Assembly: GCA_016217625.1 (NCBI GenBank)
Contig: JACRHK010000008.1
Coordinates: 1 to 7,670 of the forward strand
DNA: 7,670 nt
Reading direction: 5' to 3'
From: Nitrospirota bacterium
GTDB taxonomy: Bacteria > Nitrospirota > RBG-16-64-22 > JACRHK01
This document shows positions 5,517-7,670 of this stretch, in pieces; the first letter of the stretch is position 1; each line of letters opens with the position of its first letter. Position numbers and translations under genes: made by a program. Below the pieces are notes generated by a model. The model searched no databases. It saw nothing but the letters and a program-made list of their open reading frames with translations, and was not told the DNA's origin.

Positions 5517-5529
5517 AGGAGAGGTGAGG

Positions 5530-6915
5530 ATGCGACGTTATCACGCACTTGTTGTGGCCGGCCTGGTCTTGGCAGGAGGGATCGAGGCGGGATCGGTCGG
5601 GACGGCCCGTTCGATGGGGGATCTGCCGCCTGAGGCGCCCCCGACCGCCAAACCGGAAGCGAAGCCCGCGGAGGTGAAGCCCCGGATCATCCAGCAGCGG
5701 GCATCGAAGGCGACGCCGGAAGGTCGCGGCGACTTCCAGGTCTATCCGGACGGGAAGAAGCTCCAGATCCGCTATAAGGGCGGTCCATTCGGAGGGGTGG
5801 CCAAGGCGGATCTCAGTCCATGGCGGACGTACGACTATGCCAACAAGACCCCGGAACCGCCGGTCCCCGAAGCAGTCAAGATGCCCGCCGATCTCAAGGG
5901 GGATCCGGCCAAGGGGCGGAAACTCTTCATGGACCGGGAGAGAGCGCCCTGCACGGGGTGTCACCTCATCCCGGGGGAGGATGTCTGGCCTGCGGGCAAT
6001 ATCGGCCCGGACCTCTCGACCTACGGGGATCTGAATCGGCCCGAGTCTTACACCTACGAGATTATCTACGACGCCCGCAAGTATTTCCCCGACACGGCCA
6101 TGCCGCCCTGGGGGACGACGGGCCTCTTCAAACCGGAGGAGATCGTCCACCTCGTGGCTTTTCTCCATTCGCTGAAGGGGCCGCTCTCTCCGGAGAAGGA
6201 CCCCAACCGGAACCCGAACACCCGGGCCAAGCCAGTCGGCTTCGGCGACAACCTCGACCCCACGAACAATCCGGCCGTCCTCTTGATGGACGACGCCAAG
6301 GACTTCTGGGGGAAGAAAGGGCCGAAAGGGAAGAGCTGCGCCGACTGCCACACGGCCGACCCGGAGAAGAGCATGCGGGGTGTGGCGCCCAAGTACCCCA
6401 AGTACCTGGCGAAATATCAGCGGGTCATGAGCATCGAGGACTTCCTCTCCCGGCACGCTCCAGAGACGACGGGGATGGAGATGCTGGTGGAGAGCCAGGA
6501 GAACCTGAATATGTCCATCCTGCTCAAGTACGCGAGCAACGGCCTCCGTGTCCAAGTCGACACCATGTCCCCGGAGGCCAGGGCCGCGTATGAGCGGGGG
6601 AAGGCCGGTTTCTTCAAGCGGGTCGGCCAGCGGAACCACGCCTGCGCCGACTGCCACACCCCGGACAAAGGGGGCGGGAAGTTCCTGGGCGGCCGCCTGC
6701 TGGTGATCGCCTCGGAAGGCTCGACCAAGCACTTCCCGACCTGGCGGACGAATTTCGGCGTGGTGTGGGATATCCGGAAGCGGATGCAGTGGTGCATGGA
6801 CCCCCTGGGGATGCACATGCTTCCGGCCGACGCCGTCGAGTACGCCGAGCTGGAGCTCTACCTCACGGCGTTCGACAACGGCAAGCCGCTGAGCGTGCCG
6901 GGGATCCGGCATTAA
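5530..6915 (+). CDS. soxXA: SoxX-SoxA fusion cytochrome c (three haem motifs)
   Basis: This 461-residue protein joins two normally separate subunits of the SoxXA cytochrome, which oxidatively couples thiosulfate to the SoxY cysteine. A Sec-type signal (about 1-22) and a Pro/Ala/Lys-rich stretch (about 33-50) come first. The SoxX domain (about 125-215) has CTGCH at 141-145, GNIGPDL, DARKYFPDTAMPPWG with likely haem ligand Met191, and EEIVHLVAFLHSL. A Pro/Asn-rich linker (about 218-247) leads to the SoxA domain. That domain has CADCH at 270-274 and 372-376, and the candidate active-site Cys422 in RMQWC before the ELELYLT helix. The ATG at 5530 has AGGAG (5517-5521) eight bases upstream; a GTG at 5524 is the alternative. 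No other cysteines exist, so the first SoxA haem lacks the usual cysteine ligand. The symbol is descriptive. Confidence 0.92.
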   Translation: MRRYHALVVAGLVLAGGIEAGSVGTARSMGDLPPEAPPTAKPEAKPAEVKPRIIQQRASKATPEGRGDFQVYPDGKKLQIRYKGGPFGGVAKADLSPWRTYDYANKTPEPPVPEAVKMPADLKGDPAKGRKLFMDRERAPCTGCHLIPGEDVWPAGNIGPDLSTYGDLNRPESYTYEIIYDARKYFPDTAMPPWGTTGLFKPEEIVHLVAFLHSLKGPLSPEKDPNRNPNTRAKPVGFGDNLDPTNNPAVLLMDDAKDFWGKKGPKGKSCADCHTADPEKSMRGVAPKYPKYLAKYQRVMSIEDFLSRHAPETTGMEMLVESQENLNMSILLKYASNGLRVQVDTMSPEARAAYERGKAGFFKRVGQRNHACADCHTPDKGGGKFLGGRLLVIASEGSTKHFPTWRTNFGVVWDIRKRMQWCMDPLGMHMLPADAVEYAELELYLTAFDNGKPLSVPGIRH

Positions 6916-6927
6916 TTTCTATGAGCA

Positions 6928-7032
6928 TTCAGCGGTCAGCAATCAGCTTTCAGGCAGTAGGAGCCAACTCCTGTTGGCGATCTGTTTAGATTCGCCGTCT
7001 GGAGACGGCTCCTACCATGCTGATGGCTGAGG
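6928..7032 (+). repeat. Inverted heptamer array flanking a REP doublet before soxB
   Basis: Four 7-bp units (TTCAGCG, GTCAGCA, ATCAGCT, TTCAGGC) lie at 6928-6955. Two units of the opposite sense (GCTGATG, GCTGAGG) lie at 7019-7032. The REP doublet at 6957-7015 sits between the two halves. The last unit supplies GAGG (7029-7032), the only ribosome-binding-like sequence at a suitable distance from soxB. Confidence 0.8.
6957..7015. repeat. GTAGGAG-type REP doublet (inverted pair of hairpins)
   Basis: The outer arms GTAGGAGCC (6957-6965) and GGCTCCTAC (7007-7015) are perfect complements. Inside are two hairpins, GCCAAC/GTTGGC (6963-6968 with 6973-6978) and GCCGTC/GACGGC (6994-6999 with 7004-7009), each with a four-base loop. 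Read from either end, the unit is GTAGGAG plus hairpin, the same plan as the doublet at 3412-3465 but with different bases. It fits RAYT-type REP sequences by structure. Confidence 0.72.
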
Positions 7033-7041
7033 ACTAAGACT

Positions 7042-7670
7042 ATGGAAGTCACGCGGAGAGACTTTCTGAAGTTGGCCGCGATTGCGGCCGGGGCGACGGC
7101 GGCCGCTCCCGAGGCGCTCGCCGAGGCGCTCAAGCCGAGGCGGCTGCTGGAGTTCCAGGCGCTGGGGAACGTGACGCTCCTGCATGTGACCGACACGCAC
7201 GCCACGCTCCTGCCGGTCTATTACCGGGAGCCGGATGTGAACCTGGGGGTCGGGGAGAACAAGGGGGTTCCCCCCCACCTGACCGGCGAAGCATTCCTGA
7301 CACATTACGGCTACAAGCGCGGGTCGGTCGAGGCCTATGCTTACACTCACCTGGATTTCTCCAAGCTGGCTCAGGAGTACGGCCAGATGGGGGGGTATGC
7401 GCACATCGCCACCTTGATCAAACAGGTCCGGGCCGAGCGGCCGAAAAAGGTCCTCCTCCTGGACGGCGGGGATACGATCCAGGGGTCGGCGACCTCCCTC
7501 TGGAGCCGCGGGCTGGACATGGTTCAGGCTGTCAACCAGTTGGGGGTGGAGGTGTTCGCCGCCCATTGGGAGTTCACCTTCGGGATTGACCGGGTGCGGG
7601 AGCTCTTCGGCGACCGGGAGAAGAAGGGGCTCTTCAAAGGGGACTTCGTCGCCCACAACGTCAAAGACGC
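7042..7670 (+). CDS. soxB: SoxB, thiosulfohydrolase (3' end outside window)
   Basis: The first 209 codons are present and the gene continues past the right edge. SoxB is a periplasmic dimanganese enzyme that hydrolyses the terminal sulfonate from SoxY-bound thiosulfate, releasing sulfate. A twin-arginine signal, TRRDFLKLAAIAA, spans residues 4-16, followed by an alanine-rich segment to about 28. The metallophosphatase-type fold shows VTDTHATLLP (about 49-58, Asp51 and His53), MGGYAHIATLI, LLDGGDTIQGS (Asp144) and AHWEFTFG (about 174-181), with AHNV at 204-207. The HWEFT form, instead of the nucleotidase NHEFD, is typical of SoxB. The start at 7042 has only a modest GAGG (7029-7032) nine bases upstream, within a repeat unit. 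It is the fourth sox gene in the cluster. Confidence 0.95.
   Translation, partial: MEVTRRDFLKLAAIAAGATAAAPEALAEALKPRRLLEFQALGNVTLLHVTDTHATLLPVYYREPDVNLGVGENKGVPPHLTGEAFLTHYGYKRGSVEAYAYTHLDFSKLAQEYGQMGGYAHIATLIKQVRAERPKKVLLLDGGDTIQGSATSLWSRGLDMVQAVNQLGVEVFAAHWEFTFGIDRVRELFGDREKKGLFKGDFVAHNVKD

Noticed and set aside
5515..6912. 465-codon reading frame on the - strand opposite soxXA
   Set aside because: It is a complementary shadow of a secure gene with three haem motifs, and has no convincing ribosome binding site.
1..7670. tRNA or rRNA genes
   Set aside because: No tRNA-like T-arm or acceptor pairing and no rRNA core sequence was found in any gap.

Overview
The window comes from a GC-rich bacterium and holds two conserved blocks separated by regulatory and repeat-rich DNA. 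Gene content is bacterial throughout: the ribosomal alpha operon, a cold-shock protein and periplasmic Sox enzymes. The GC-rich coding sequence, strong AGGAGG ribosome binding sites and gaps filled with short-period inverted repeats remind me of uncultivated lineages such as NC10 or Rokubacteria. That placement is an impression only, because no marker here settles it.

Layout: positions 1-2903 carry the end of the alpha operon on the + strand (rpsM partial, rpsK, rpsD, rpoA, rplQ). It ends in a bidirectional terminator shared with a convergent cold-shock gene on the - strand (2972-3169). From 3170 to 3622 lies a divergent control region. It holds a long cspA leader with a terminator-like hairpin, near-consensus sigma-70 promoters facing both ways, and a GTAG-type double hairpin. 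A single-domain rhodanese follows (3623-3991), then a 150-bp miniature element and a strong terminator. From 4451 to the right edge is a sulfur-oxidation cluster: soxY, soxZ, a fused soxX-soxA gene, and the start of soxB.

How the genes work together: SoxY carries sulfur intermediates on the cysteine of its C-terminal GGCGG tail and pairs with SoxZ. The fused SoxXA cytochrome couples thiosulfate to that cysteine by oxidation. SoxB then hydrolyses the terminal sulfonate to sulfate. SoxY and SoxB have twin-arginine signal peptides and SoxXA has a Sec-type signal, so the pathway is periplasmic. soxCD is not seen, but the window stops inside soxB. The nearby rhodanese may handle sulfane sulfur, but it has its own promoter and terminator.

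The most unusual content is between genes. Five gaps (before rpsD, rpoA, soxZ, soxXA and soxB) hold arrays of 7- or 8-bp units. In four of them one half is the reverse complement of the other, so the transcript could fold into a long hairpin just before the next ribosome binding site. Two miniature elements share CCCCGTT ends, and each is flanked by a perfect 4-bp direct repeat. Two GTAG-flanked inverted hairpin pairs look like REP doublets, and one of them sits nested inside a heptamer array before soxB.
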